Shown here one piece after another: positions 28,681 through 37,435 of a DNA stretch of 64,000 bases. A program made the position numbers and the translations under genes. A model generated the notes under the pieces. It worked only from the letters and a program-made list of their open reading frames with translations. It was not told the DNA's origin and ran no database searches. Source of the DNA: an uncultured Bacteroidales bacterium (lineage in GTDB: Bacteria; Bacteroidota; Bacteroidia; Bacteroidales; Bacteroidaceae); the NCBI GenBank assembly GCA_902798615.1, contig CADBXL010000010.1:31428-95427 (forward strand), read 5' to 3'. Position 1 is the first letter of the stretch. Each line of letters begins with the position of its first letter.

Positions 28681-29879
28681 TATGATTTGTGTGCCTCTTT
28701 TAGCTTCTTCTCAACTTCGGCATCAGGGATGTACTCTAAAGCCTTTAACAAACCATCACCACCAGTTTTAATGTCAAGAATCTTACCGTTAGGGTCTATG
28801 ATAACAAAGGTTGGATATGCTTTTATGTCATAGGCAGCGACAGGCTCTGACGCAAATGTCGGGTCACTCCATTCATGATAGCTTACCTTGTGTTCTTGGC
28901 CTTCTTTCATCCAGTTCTCTTTCGTGTCCTTATAAATGGCTATAACTTCTGCTTTGTCTTTATTGCGCTTGTAGAATTCTTCAAGGAATGGCTTTATAAA
29001 TACGCAACCACCACAGCCAACGAAGGTAAACTCCAAGATTGTGTATTTCCCCTTGAAATCGCTAAGCTGATGTTTGCTTCCTTCACGATCAAAGAGGGTA
29101 AAGTCCTTCATTTGTTCTCCGATTTTCACCTTTTGGGCATATAGTTTTGCTTTTGTATCTAATACAAGCGGGATATTCATAGCTTCCTGTGGGACTTTCT
29201 TGAAAATCTCACGCGCTTTTTCTATGATAGCAGGTTTTTTGTCATATGTAGCTATCATCATTAGCTCGTCAATCATTCGCTTACAGAAAGGTCTGTCCTT
29301 CATGAAATCAAGAATAGCAGCATTGTACTTTTCTTTTCTCAATGCTTCGAGTTGTTGATGTAATTCGCGATCCTCTTGAACCGCCTTATCGCGCTCCTCC
29401 TGTGTTAATGATTCGTCAAAACTCCTTCCGTATGCCAATCCCCACTTATTATCCAGTTCATAGTAGTCCGATAGTTTATCTTTAATGAACTGGTTATAGG
29501 CATTATTTTCTTTCTGTTCAAAGTTGTCGCTTTCTACACCCCAATATTGAATGGAGGTGGCACCATTTCCTTTAATCTTGATTTTCGTTCCTGGTTTTGC
29601 GTATAACCATAGAATACAGTTACCATGAATAAGAGCATAGGTTTCTTCTTCCTGCTGTGGTAGAACTGCTATACGGAATTTCCCATCTTTGAGAATGGTT
29701 TCCTGCATAGAGTTTGCACCTTCTTGCATTAATGGAAAGTGTGTACCATCAGCAATGTTAGTTACAACACCTTCAATGATAATAGAGTCAAGAGGTGCAG
29801 AGCTTGAATTTTGAGTGTTTTGTGCCTGACTTGCTATAGCGCATAGTGCAAACAACGATGTGATAATTTTTCTTTTCAT
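28680..29879 (-). CDS. DUF4369/TlpA-family thiol-disulfide protein (CGGC)
   Basis: The 399-residue exported protein (signal MKRKIITSLFALCAIASQAQ) has a DUF4369-like beta N-terminus at about 30-130. A charged helical middle at about 135-245 follows, then a TlpA/AhpC thioredoxin domain with TFVGCGGCVFIKPFLEEFY (Cys289, Cys292) and the Pro segment IKAYPTFVIID. DUF4369-TlpA proteins are abundant in Bacteroidetes envelopes. The dipeptide is Gly-Gly. It follows the second M56 gene by 127 bp in the same orientation, so it may belong to the BlaI/M56-controlled group. Confidence 0.88.
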   Translation of the reverse strand: MKRKIITSLFALCAIASQAQNTQNSSSAPLDSIIIEGVVTNIADGTHFPLMQEGANSMQETILKDGKFRIAVLPQQEEETYALIHGNCILWLYAKPGTKIKIKGNGATSIQYWGVESDNFEQKENNAYNQFIKDKLSDYYELDNKWGLAYGRSFDESLTQEERDKAVQEDRELHQQLEALRKEKYNAAILDFMKDRPFCKRMIDELMMIATYDKKPAIIEKAREIFKKVPQEAMNIPLVLDTKAKLYAQKVKIGEQMKDFTLFDREGSKHQLSDFKGKYTILEFTFVGCGGCVFIKPFLEEFYKRNKDKAEVIAIYKDTKENWMKEGQEHKVSYHEWSDPTFASEPVAAYDIKAYPTFVIIDPNGKILDIKTGGDGLLKALEYIPDAEVEKKLKEAHKS

Positions 29880-30006
29880 TTCGGTTTTATTTTTTGAAGT
29901 AAAGTTAATGATTGTATGTGAATTTTATAGACAAATGTTGCTCTAACAAGCATGAATATGCCTGTTGGAGAAAATATTTATATGTACGAATTTATAGTTT
30001 TTTAGA

Positions 30007-31392
30007 CTACTGGAACATGAAAGTTACTGGCAGAGTGTATTTTACTCTTACATTCTGTCCGTTCAGTTTTCCAGGAGTCCAATTTGGCATAGATCTGACT
30101 ACACGCTCTGCTTCTTTGTCAAGAGCCGGGGTAACCCCTTTTGCAATCATGGTATTGCTGACCTTTCCGTCTGCTTCTACCACGAAAGTACAAATAACGC
30201 GTCCCTGTTCACCTTTTGACTCTGATTCTTCAGGGTACTTTACTGTATTTGTGAGATATTGTATCAAAGCTTGCATGCCTCCAGGGAATTCAGGCATTTC
30301 GTCCACCACGTCAAAGACTTTGTTTGTCTCTTCAGTATTCGATTTTACCGTTTCTCTTCTTTCTACGGTATGCTTTTCTGTCCTTTCTTTCTTTTTAGCT
30401 ATTATCTTTGCTATTTTTTCTTCTGGAATTCTTAATTGTTGCAGATATTCTATTCTCTTAATGATTCTGAGTATTTTTTCATTCGTTTCTTGCATCTTTT
30501 CTGCAATTATACCGACCTGCTTGTGCAGTTCTGGAGTAGAAAAAGAGCAAAGGGTAATAGTTGCCATCATTACGACAAGCAAAGCCTTAGTACGCATCCA
30601 AGGATTTGATTTCTCTTTTACCATCATCGCTATGCGTCTCTTCAACAGACTGTGGTTGAAGTTGTTGGCAAAGGTATAAGTGGTATTGGCAACAGCTTTC
30701 CTTATCAGAAGAGTCTGATATTGGTAGATATTCACACCACTTGTAAGTACATCGTGGTCAGCCTCATACTCATGCACATCGCAAAGTGAGGAGGCAATAA
30801 GCCAAGAGAAAGGATTCCACCATTGTATTGTCTGTATGATATTGACAAGTATGACGTCGAAAGAGTGATGATGCTGTATATGCCCAAACTCATGTTGCAA
30901 TATCTCGGTAGCGTTATTGTTGTAGTCGTCCTCGCTTATTACTATATTGTTTAGCCAACTGAAAGGAGCTATGTCCTGAGCGTGACAATAAATTGTTATT
31001 CCGTATTGCTCATCCTTCCATAGAACGCCCTTGTGAATTGTTCCATAAAGAACAGCCAGTTGAACCATCTTCCAGATGAAGGTTGCTACAATTCCAATTA
31101 TATAGACGTAGAAGGCAACCACGAACCAGTTGAAATCTTCTGTCATAGTGGCATTTCCGCCATTCTCCATAACTGCTGTCGGAGTACCGATAATAATCAT
31201 TCCTTCTTGTATCGGATTGTTCTCAATAGAAAGAGAATGGAAATCGCACAAAGGCAGAATGAGCGACAACAGCATAATGCAAACGAGCAATATGCGGTTG
31301 AAGTGGAAGAATGATTCCTTCCTGAGTATCAGCATATATGGAATATACATAATGCTGAGGTATATAGCTGATTTTATAGCGTATGCGAGCAT
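30007..31392 (-). CDS. M56 (BlaR1/MecR1-like) metallopeptidase-TonB fusion, copy B
   Basis: The 461-residue inner-membrane protein has hydrophobic helices around residues 1-60 and 80-120. The zinc motif HEFGHIQHHH (His167, Glu168, His171) faces the cytoplasm in BlaR1 relatives. A further membrane segment lies near 265-285. The last 95 residues are a TonB C-terminal-like domain (FPGGMQALIQYL to PVTFMFQ). BlaR1 has a beta-lactam sensor there instead, so the input signal is different and unknown. The first 270 residues are almost identical to the upstream copy, and a charged linker differs. Confidence 0.9.
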   Translation of the reverse strand: MLAYAIKSAIYLSIMYIPYMLILRKESFFHFNRILLVCIMLLSLILPLCDFHSLSIENNPIQEGMIIIGTPTAVMENGGNATMTEDFNWFVVAFYVYIIGIVATFIWKMVQLAVLYGTIHKGVLWKDEQYGITIYCHAQDIAPFSWLNNIVISEDDYNNNATEILQHEFGHIQHHHSFDVILVNIIQTIQWWNPFSWLIASSLCDVHEYEADHDVLTSGVNIYQYQTLLIRKAVANTTYTFANNFNHSLLKRRIAMMVKEKSNPWMRTKALLVVMMATITLCSFSTPELHKQVGIIAEKMQETNEKILRIIKRIEYLQQLRIPEEKIAKIIAKKKERTEKHTVERRETVKSNTEETNKVFDVVDEMPEFPGGMQALIQYLTNTVKYPEESESKGEQGRVICTFVVEADGKVSNTMIAKGVTPALDKEAERVVRSMPNWTPGKLNGQNVRVKYTLPVTFMFQ

Positions 31393-31515
31393 AGGTGAAA
31401 AAGTTGAAGTATAACCCTCAATTTTTGATTTTATTTGAACTCATAGACAAATACCGTCCGAACAAAACATTTATTTTAAAATGTTGTAGTTGTAGATTCT
31501 AACAAATCCTAATCA

Positions 31516-32895
31516 TCAAAAAGGATCATCAAAAGGATACGGGATAAAGAAACTTATTTGTGAACGGACCACTTGCCCTCCTTTAAGCTTTCCGGGTGTC
31601 ATTTTGGGAATGGAACTAACAACACGTACAGCATCCTTATCAATTAAAGGGTCTAAGCCTTTTGTAATTTGAGTATGGCTGATACTTCCGTCACGTTCAA
31701 CCACGCAAGAAACAGCCACCTCCCCATAAATACCTTTGGTGTCTTCTTCTGTTTGGTACTTGATATTTTCCTTAAAGTAATTGAACATAGCAGTCTCTCC
31801 ATCAGGAAAATTTGGTACTACATCTATATCTTTGCCATTAAAGCAAGGACCATATATATACAAATCTGATCCTGTTACTGGTGGCATTGGGATTTCTTTT
31901 TGTATATTTAAATCATATACTTTCTTTTTGTTCTTCTTTTCTTTTGGTCTCATTGGTATAGAAAAGGATTCGATTGATTCCTTCTCTGCTTCATTTACCT
32001 TTTCCGTTATCTTATTGACTTGCCTGTTAAGTTCTGGAGTTGCAAAGGCACAAAGGGCGATAGTTGCCACAGGAATGATATATAAAGCCTTAGTGCGCAT
32101 CCACGGATTTGATTTCTCTTTAATCATCATCATTATGCGTTTCTTCAACAGACTGTGGTTGAAGTTGTTGGCAAAGGTATAATTGGTGTTGGCAACGGCT
32201 TTCCTTATCAGAAGAGTCTGATATTGGCGAATATTCACACCACTTGTGAGTACGGCGTGGTCAGCCTCATACTCATGCACATCGCAAAGTGAGGAGGCAA
32301 TAAGCCAAGAGAAAGGATTCCACCATTGTATTGTCTGAATGATGTTTGCAAGGATAATGTCGAGTGAATGATGATGCATAATATGCCCCAACTCATGACG
32401 CAAAATCTCGGTAGCGTTATTGTTGTAGTCATCCTCGCTTATCACAATGGTGTTTAGCCAACTGAACGGAGCTATGTCCTGAGCGTGACAGTATATGGTT
32501 ATTCCGTCTTGCTCATCCTTCCATAAAACGCAGTTGTGGATAGTTCTGTAGAGAACTGCCAACTGAACTATTTTCCATATTAAGGTGGCAATCACACCTA
32601 TGATGTATAGATAGATAATGAGTACGAACCAGTTGAAACTTTCTGTCATAGTGGCATTTCCACCATTTTCCATAACGGCAGTCGGAGTACCGATGATAAT
32701 CATTCCATGCTGTATGGGATTGTTCTCAATAGATAGAGAATGGAAATCGCATAAAGGCAGTATGAGCGACAACAGCATAATGCTGACGAGCAGTATGCGG
32801 TTGAAGTGGAAGAATGATTCCTTCCTGAGTATCAGCATATATGGAATATACATAATGCTGAGGAATATAGCTGATTTTATTGCGTAGGCGAGCAT
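31516..32895 (-). CDS. M56 (BlaR1/MecR1-like) metallopeptidase-TonB fusion, copy A
   Basis: The 459-residue protein opens with the same residues as copy B (MLAYAIKSAIFLSIMYIPYMLIL) and has HELGHIMHHH with His167, Glu168 and His171. After about residue 285 the two proteins diverge. This linker is rich in Lys and Pro, and the TonB-like domain is YFKENIKYQTEE to PYPFDDPF. It is the first M56 gene after blaI, separated by 198 bp that hold a long inverted repeat. By analogy with BlaR1 it would cleave the BlaI repressor on sensing a periplasmic signal. Confidence 0.9.
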   Translation of the reverse strand: MLAYAIKSAIFLSIMYIPYMLILRKESFFHFNRILLVSIMLLSLILPLCDFHSLSIENNPIQHGMIIIGTPTAVMENGGNATMTESFNWFVLIIYLYIIGVIATLIWKIVQLAVLYRTIHNCVLWKDEQDGITIYCHAQDIAPFSWLNTIVISEDDYNNNATEILRHELGHIMHHHSLDIILANIIQTIQWWNPFSWLIASSLCDVHEYEADHAVLTSGVNIRQYQTLLIRKAVANTNYTFANNFNHSLLKKRIMMMIKEKSNPWMRTKALYIIPVATIALCAFATPELNRQVNKITEKVNEAEKESIESFSIPMRPKEKKNKKKVYDLNIQKEIPMPPVTGSDLYIYGPCFNGKDIDVVPNFPDGETAMFNYFKENIKYQTEEDTKGIYGEVAVSCVVERDGSISHTQITKGLDPLIDKDAVRVVSSIPKMTPGKLKGGQVVRSQISFFIPYPFDDPF

Positions 32896-32931
32896 AGTTT
32901 AATGGTTTAAAAGTCCATCCAGAGCCTCTCC

Positions 32932-33071
32932 CCCGTTCTATGGGCACCCTCTCCCCAAGGGGCGAGGGAAAAGTTACATTTGTCTGCTTGATAATTTAGC
33001 GATAAGTTGTAGCTGTTTATCTCGCTAATATTTCCCTCGCCCCTTGGGGAGAGGGTGTCCGTAGGACGGGT
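32932..33071. repeat. Long inverted repeat between blaI and the first M56 gene
   Basis: A 27-bp perfect pair, CACCCTCTCCCCAAGGGG plus CGAGGGAAA (32945-32971) and its complement (33031-33057), extends outward over about 13 more bp with pairings compatible with G-U. The loop is 59 nt. In the blaI-M56 transcript this would fold into a very stable hairpin able to limit or terminate readthrough. Confidence 0.85.
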
Positions 33072-33093
33072 GAGGGGCTGTTGGGCTTGGGGA

Positions 33094-33480
33094 CTACTCT
33101 TTAATGAGGTTTAATAATTCTTGTATTTCGTCATCGGGTATCTTCTCCTCTTTGGCGAAGAAGTTCACGAGTGATCTCATAGAGCCACCAAACAGGGTGT
33201 TCTTGACATCCTTCATCACAATCTTCCGGTATTCGTTCTGTGTGATGAGCGGACGGAAGAAGAAAGTCTTTCCATCATCCTCACGTTTCTCAGGCTTCAC
33301 AAACCCTTTCTCCGTGAGAATCTTCATATATGTTCCGAGAGTGGTATATGCAGGCTTTGGATCTGGATATTCAGCAAGTAGCTGTCGCACGCTTACCGAA
33401 GGCTCGTTCATGGCCCACAGGCGATTCATAATCTCCATTTCCACTCTGGTGAGAGTCTGGTTGTCTTTATCTCTTTTCAT
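33094..33480 (-). CDS. BlaI/MecI/CopY-family transcriptional repressor
   Basis: The 128-residue winged-helix protein has LTRVEMEIMNRLWAMNEPSVSVRQLL and AYTTLGTYMKILTEKGFVK, the usual recognition-helix region. A C-terminal dimerisation segment follows (SLVNFFAKEEKIPDDEIQELLNLIKE). BlaI relatives bind DNA as dimers and are inactivated when the partner M56 protein cleaves them. It heads the minus-strand series with the two M56 genes and the thioredoxin-fold genes. No operator dyad was identified with confidence. Confidence 0.94.
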   Translation of the reverse strand: MKRDKDNQTLTRVEMEIMNRLWAMNEPSVSVRQLLAEYPDPKPAYTTLGTYMKILTEKGFVKPEKREDDGKTFFFRPLITQNEYRKIVMKDVKNTLFGGSMRSLVNFFAKEEKIPDDEIQELLNLIKE

Positions 33481-33633
33481 AAAATAAGCTATATCCGAGA
33501 TTTTAACTTATGTTTTTAGTTATTTCGACGTAATTTTTAGTTATTAACATTTGGCAAGTTCATAGTATAGTAAAAAACGCAAAGACGCAGAGACGCAAAG
33601 ATTTTATTCTTAGGACAAGATTGATTTATCAAC

Positions 33634-33662
33634 TTAACGTGAGTTTGACGAACTCACGTTAA
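33634..33662. repeat. Solo TTAACGTGAGTT palindrome
   Basis: TTAACGTGAGTT (33634-33645) and AACTCACGTTAA (33651-33662) form a perfect 12-bp hairpin with a TGACG loop. The arms equal the ends of the element at 28573-28680. It could be a collapsed copy. It lies in the divergent spacer between blaI and the small DUF6266-like gene, so an operator function is also possible. Confidence 0.65.
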
Positions 33663-33737
33663 ATATATCATTCTGCCAAAAAAATTGAATGGAATTTGAT
33701 TGTAAATCTGGGAATACAAAAAGAATTGAGCGATTTG

Positions 33738-33768
33738 TTTGATTTTTGGCAAACTTTTTGTATCTTTG
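33738..33768 (+). promoter_or_regulatory. Bacteroidetes-type promoter of the DUF6266-like gene
   Basis: TTTG at 33738-33741, a 19-nt spacer, then TATCTTTG at 33761-33768. Both boxes and the spacing fit the consensus. The ATG at 33795 is 26 nt downstream, which supports that start over the longer open frame from 33696. Confidence 0.75.
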
Positions 33769-33794
33769 TATTCAAAATTCTAAAACTTGAATTT

Positions 33795-34343
33795 ATGGCA
33801 ATAGTAGATAATAAAGGCGGTTATCACGGTCAGGCTGGTGATATGGTGTTCCAAATGCAGAATGGACAGCAGATACTCAGATCAAAACCTGTACACTATC
33901 ATGACAGAAAGTCAGATGTGCAGCTTGAGCAACGCGATAAGATGAAGACTGTTCAGATGCTCTATCGTAGGTTGAAACCTGCGGTTAAGGGATGCTTTGA
34001 GTTGTTAAAAGAAGGGCAAAGGGATTGTGACAGATTTATGAGCCTTAATCTTTTGAGGATGAATACTGTATCGGATGGTTCTTTGCCTGTTCTTGACTAT
34101 CGAATAGTAGATGGTAGGATTGAATGTGATATAATCTCCGAACAATGGAGTAGGGGAGACATTCTAAGATTTATCAGTCTTGTGAATGAGACTGTGGAAT
34201 TTGAGGATATTACTATTGATTCAAAGAACCAAACAACAATCGTTCGTGATGTGAAACCAAATGGAATGTATGCCTTTGTGCATCTTCGCAACGGACGAAA
34301 AGGCCGTCTTGCATCTCCTCAACAGTTGATTTCAAACTCATAA
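33795..34343 (+). CDS. Small basic protein resembling DUF6266
   Basis: The 182-residue protein has no signal peptide or membrane segment. Its start (MAIVDNKGGYHGQAGDMVFQ) and the pattern QNGQQILRSKPVHYHDRKSD with QLEQRDKM resemble DUF6266, a Bacteroidetes family of unknown function. The match is by eye and moderate. The start at 33795 places the consensus promoter immediately upstream; the 33 codons before it would cover the promoter. An 11-bp phased array begins 5 bp after its stop. Confidence 0.7.
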   Translation: MAIVDNKGGYHGQAGDMVFQMQNGQQILRSKPVHYHDRKSDVQLEQRDKMKTVQMLYRRLKPAVKGCFELLKEGQRDCDRFMSLNLLRMNTVSDGSLPVLDYRIVDGRIECDIISEQWSRGDILRFISLVNETVEFEDITIDSKNQTTIVRDVKPNGMYAFVHLRNGRKGRLASPQQLISNS

Positions 34344-34347
34344 TTGC

Positions 34348-34473
34348 CTCCGTTCTTCCTCCTATGATCCTTCGCTCTTCCTCCGTACCAAAGTCGGTGC
34401 AAAGTCGGTGCAAAGTCGGTGGGAGAGCGATTTGTGATAGGAACTTCATTGGGTTTGTTACGGAGGATCAACG
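34348..34473. repeat. 11-bp phased palindromic array H
   Basis: The left arm has CC at 34350, 34361 and 34383 (TC at 34372). The right arm has GG at 34396, 34407, 34418, 34440, 34451 and 34462, with CG or G filling 34428-34429 and 34473. Units include CTCCGTTCTTC, CTCCGTACCAA and three of AGTCGGTGCAA/GGA. The switch is CC-GTACCAAAGTC-GG. It occupies the space between the DUF6266-like stop and the rhomboid start. Confidence 0.85.
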
Positions 34474-34514
34474 TAGAAACAGCGAAGTGTGATTTGTAAA
34501 ATAAAAGATAAAAA

Positions 34515-36065
34515 ATGAGAAGGAATATATCTGTTTTGTCGATTATCGGGAAAACGGTATCGTATATTTTGTTTTTAGCCGTAGTATGGACGATTATAAG
34601 ATGGTTTTGGCTTTCTTATGACTGGTTTCCTATGGTAAAGAGTGGGATTCCAGAAATTGGTGTCCCTATTGTGCTGGCTATACTGGTGTCGTTATTGCTC
34701 TTGCATGAAATTAGTTCGGCAAATGACAAGTGGGAAAACCTGTTGAACGCTTTGGTTGTGCTCTTTTCCATGGTGATATTTGTCAATGCTGGATTTATTG
34801 CAGAAGATGCTACGACAAAAGTACTCAGCATAGATAAACTTACGGATTTGCCGAGGGAAGAGATAAGGAATGCGAATTATGTACAAGTGGAATATTTAGA
34901 ACCTGATACGAGTTCATACGACTATACTACGGATTACTTTATTCAGCCACAATCACATGGCGCAGAAAAGCTTGTGTTCAGTGTATATCAGGTATGTCCG
35001 TTGAAGGGTATGAAAGGCGTTTTTGTCTGCTCTGAGACCAGAGATGATAATTCATTGGGATTAATAAACCGAATTGATGAGAGGTTGCAAAGGTGGATGA
35101 CAGACTTTGAATACCGCACAAGAGGAACGATAAGACAGGCTGCTATGACGGCTCATTTCTTCAAGGTTATACACCAGAGTGACAATATTGAGCAGTATAT
35201 GATAGCATCTTCCTCATATATAAGTCAATATGACGATGCTGCCTCGGTCAAGGATGATGTGATACTACTTGAAATAGCCGATTCTTATAGTGTTGACGGA
35301 TATTGGAATAATGTGCTGATAATCTTGGTTTGTCTTGTTCTTCTTGTGGTGATAATGGTCTTGATTTTTGGGCTTACAGGAGGCCCGTCAAAATTAGAAT
35401 ATGATGATAGCAGGAGATACTCTTATGAAGTGAGGCAATATCTGTCACGAAATGGTAATATCTTCGTGCTATTGCCTCCGTTGATGATGATCGGCTGGGG
35501 ATTGTATATGATATCCAATGGATACAATCCTTTTGGAAGTAATGATTTGCTTTATGACCAATCTGGAGCATGTACACCAGACTCACTCCTTGTTGATGGT
35601 GAATGGTGGAGAATTTTCACCAGTATGTTCGTACATAGGGACTTTATGCACATCTTTGGCAATATTATGGGTTATGCCTTGGGTGTCTTTGCACTAAGCA
35701 ATAGCCTTTACGGTAGGGATATTGCCCTTGTGTTTCTGATAAGTGGTGCCTTATCTATCGGGTTTGCCGTTTTATACTCTCAGAGTAGCGTGATAGGAGC
35801 ATCTGGTGGTGTGTTTGGCTTGTATGGAGCAGTCTTGTCTTTGAGCATCGGCAATTTATTATTTGGAAAACGCAGATCAGATGGGTTGATATTATGGTCC
35901 TTTGTCATTTTTATTGTATTAGCTATCAATATTGTTACCAGTTTCCGTAGTGATGTCAGCATGAGCGGCCATCTTTCCGGATTGGTTAGCGGAGCTATTG
36001 TGGTATGGCTGTTCAGGTTTCTTTATCCTATTTTTGATGCTTCGTACAGAAGGTATCTTGAATAA
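34515..36065 (+). CDS. Rhomboid-family intramembrane serine protease
   Basis: The 516-residue membrane protein has hydrophobic segments at about 12-33, 47-63 and 75-95. A large extracytoplasmic domain at about 96-260 follows, then a segment near 265-290 and a rhomboid core at about 325-505. In the core I see HIFGN (His379, Asn383), the nucleophile motif GASGGVFG (Ser430) and the general base in MSGHLSG (His486). Rhomboids cleave transmembrane segments in the bilayer. The long N-terminal extension is unusual. It lies next to three serpin genes, which is suggestive only. Confidence 0.93.
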   Translation: MRRNISVLSIIGKTVSYILFLAVVWTIIRWFWLSYDWFPMVKSGIPEIGVPIVLAILVSLLLLHEISSANDKWENLLNALVVLFSMVIFVNAGFIAEDATTKVLSIDKLTDLPREEIRNANYVQVEYLEPDTSSYDYTTDYFIQPQSHGAEKLVFSVYQVCPLKGMKGVFVCSETRDDNSLGLINRIDERLQRWMTDFEYRTRGTIRQAAMTAHFFKVIHQSDNIEQYMIASSSYISQYDDAASVKDDVILLEIADSYSVDGYWNNVLIILVCLVLLVVIMVLIFGLTGGPSKLEYDDSRRYSYEVRQYLSRNGNIFVLLPPLMMIGWGLYMISNGYNPFGSNDLLYDQSGACTPDSLLVDGEWWRIFTSMFVHRDFMHIFGNIMGYALGVFALSNSLYGRDIALVFLISGALSIGFAVLYSQSSVIGASGGVFGLYGAVLSLSIGNLLFGKRRSDGLILWSFVIFIVLAINIVTSFRSDVSMSGHLSGLVSGAIVVWLFRFLYPIFDASYRRYLE

Positions 36066-36082
36066 ACAACCAAAGTCGCCCT

Positions 36083-37309
36083 TTACAGCTTCCTCACCTT
36101 ACCCATAAACAGAATTGTGCCCGACTTATGTTCGCGTATTGTGAAGAAGAATGGGCGGTTGATGGTGAAGAAGAGAGGGGCTTGGGTTAGGTCCATATCC
36201 TTGACGCGCTCTCTGATAGAGGCTGCTGGTGCTCCTTCCTCGCTAATCTTGACACACGTTATCTGTTTGATATCGGTAATCTGTGGGGAATTATCAGAAA
36301 TGCCAGAGAGAACAGCTTCAGAGGAGAATGCATCAGTCATTCCCATCTGCTGAAGAGGCTCTTTGAAATCGGTCGCGCATTTCAGTTCTACGCGAGGCAT
36401 ATCGAGGGCAACCTTCTGTTTAGTGGCGTTCTTTCGCATCTGGAAGTCCTGCTTTCTGGTAAGGCTCCTCATACAGTCGTCAAGGTTTTCTCCTTTGTGT
36501 GGAAGATAGACTTCCATATATACGTTTCCGTTGACGTATGGGATTCTCAACAGGTCGATTCTGTCGCCAACGAAAGCCTGATACTCAAACTCATTCTGCA
36601 TCATCATTATCTTCGACTTTGAGCCGTCGGCGTTGGTAAACTCTTGTAAGCGAGTGACATCCGAGTCAAATGGGTACTTCCATGTACCTTGGAATAAGAA
36701 CGTGTTGACGAGGATGATCTTTGAGTCTTGCGAAAGCGGTTTAGTAAAGGCATCCTTGATGCTGTTGTTCGTGTTTCTGGTGCACCAGAGGTTCATATCA
36801 GTTCTTGTATTCTCAACAGCGAGACTTGTATTGCGGATTTCTGCCTTGAGGGCGTTTCTGTTCTTGATGTTGAAATCGCTCTTTGGCTTGAACTTTGTAT
36901 CTATCCAGACAGAGTGGTTGTTTTTGATAGTGAACTTTGGCCCGAATGCCGTAAAATAGTCGTTCAGTTTGCTATATGTTCCGCTTGCATTCTCCGCGCT
37001 AATGTCTTCTATGCCCATAGCGTCATTAATCTGCGTAAGGGTATTGCCATCAGCACCATTGGCAATAACAGCCAACAGCTCGTCAAGTGAAAGTGGGGAG
37101 ATGATTATGTTCTCATTTTTCTTGGTATCAGCCTTCTGAAAAAGGTTGTATGCCATATTTGTAGAGCCTTTGAAGACAGTCTTTGAGATAGAATCGCTTG
37201 GGCAAGGCACATCTTTCTGTCCGAAAGGGCGTTGTGCCATACCGTTAGTAGTACAGAGAAAGGCTGCTGTCATCAGCAGAGCTATGGTCTTGAGTTTTGC
37301 TGTTTTCAT
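36083..37309 (-). CDS. Serpin-family protein 3 (variant hinge)
   Basis: The 408-residue exported serpin begins MKTAKLKTIALLMTAAFLCT (signal peptide ending GMAQ). I chose this ATG over one 3 codons upstream. Family landmarks are NIIISPLSLDELLAVIANGA, LVNTFLFQGTWKYPF and the C-terminal RPFFFTIREHKSGTILFMGKVRKL. The reactive-loop hinge reads SEEGAPAASIRERV. Pro sits at about P13 and charged residues follow, unlike the small residues of inhibitory serpins. The loop is about 4 residues shorter than in its neighbours. It may be a poor inhibitor, a substrate-type serpin or a target-specific variant. Confidence 0.9.
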   Translation of the reverse strand: MKTAKLKTIALLMTAAFLCTTNGMAQRPFGQKDVPCPSDSISKTVFKGSTNMAYNLFQKADTKKNENIIISPLSLDELLAVIANGADGNTLTQINDAMGIEDISAENASGTYSKLNDYFTAFGPKFTIKNNHSVWIDTKFKPKSDFNIKNRNALKAEIRNTSLAVENTRTDMNLWCTRNTNNSIKDAFTKPLSQDSKIILVNTFLFQGTWKYPFDSDVTRLQEFTNADGSKSKIMMMQNEFEYQAFVGDRIDLLRIPYVNGNVYMEVYLPHKGENLDDCMRSLTRKQDFQMRKNATKQKVALDMPRVELKCATDFKEPLQQMGMTDAFSSEAVLSGISDNSPQITDIKQITCVKISEEGAPAASIRERVKDMDLTQAPLFFTINRPFFFTIREHKSGTILFMGKVRKL

Positions 37310-37435
37310 ATATTGCAATATTGTTTAGAAACGTAATATTTTAATAACGCGAAAAACAGCAAAATCTTATGAAATATGGGGATAAAAAGTTCATTGTGGG
37401 GCGGTGTGCGAAGAATTACTATGGATTACGCCTTG

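Noticed and set aside
30007-33480. Beta-lactam resistance (bla) system
   Set aside because: The M56 proteins lack the penicillin-binding sensor domain of BlaR1 and carry TonB-like domains, and no beta-lactamase gene is nearby.
33741-33762. Sigma-54 promoter upstream of the DUF6266-like gene
   Set aside because: TTTGGCAAACTTTTTGTA has GG but the -12 position is GT in place of GC, and a better TTTG-N19-TATCTTTG promoter overlaps it.
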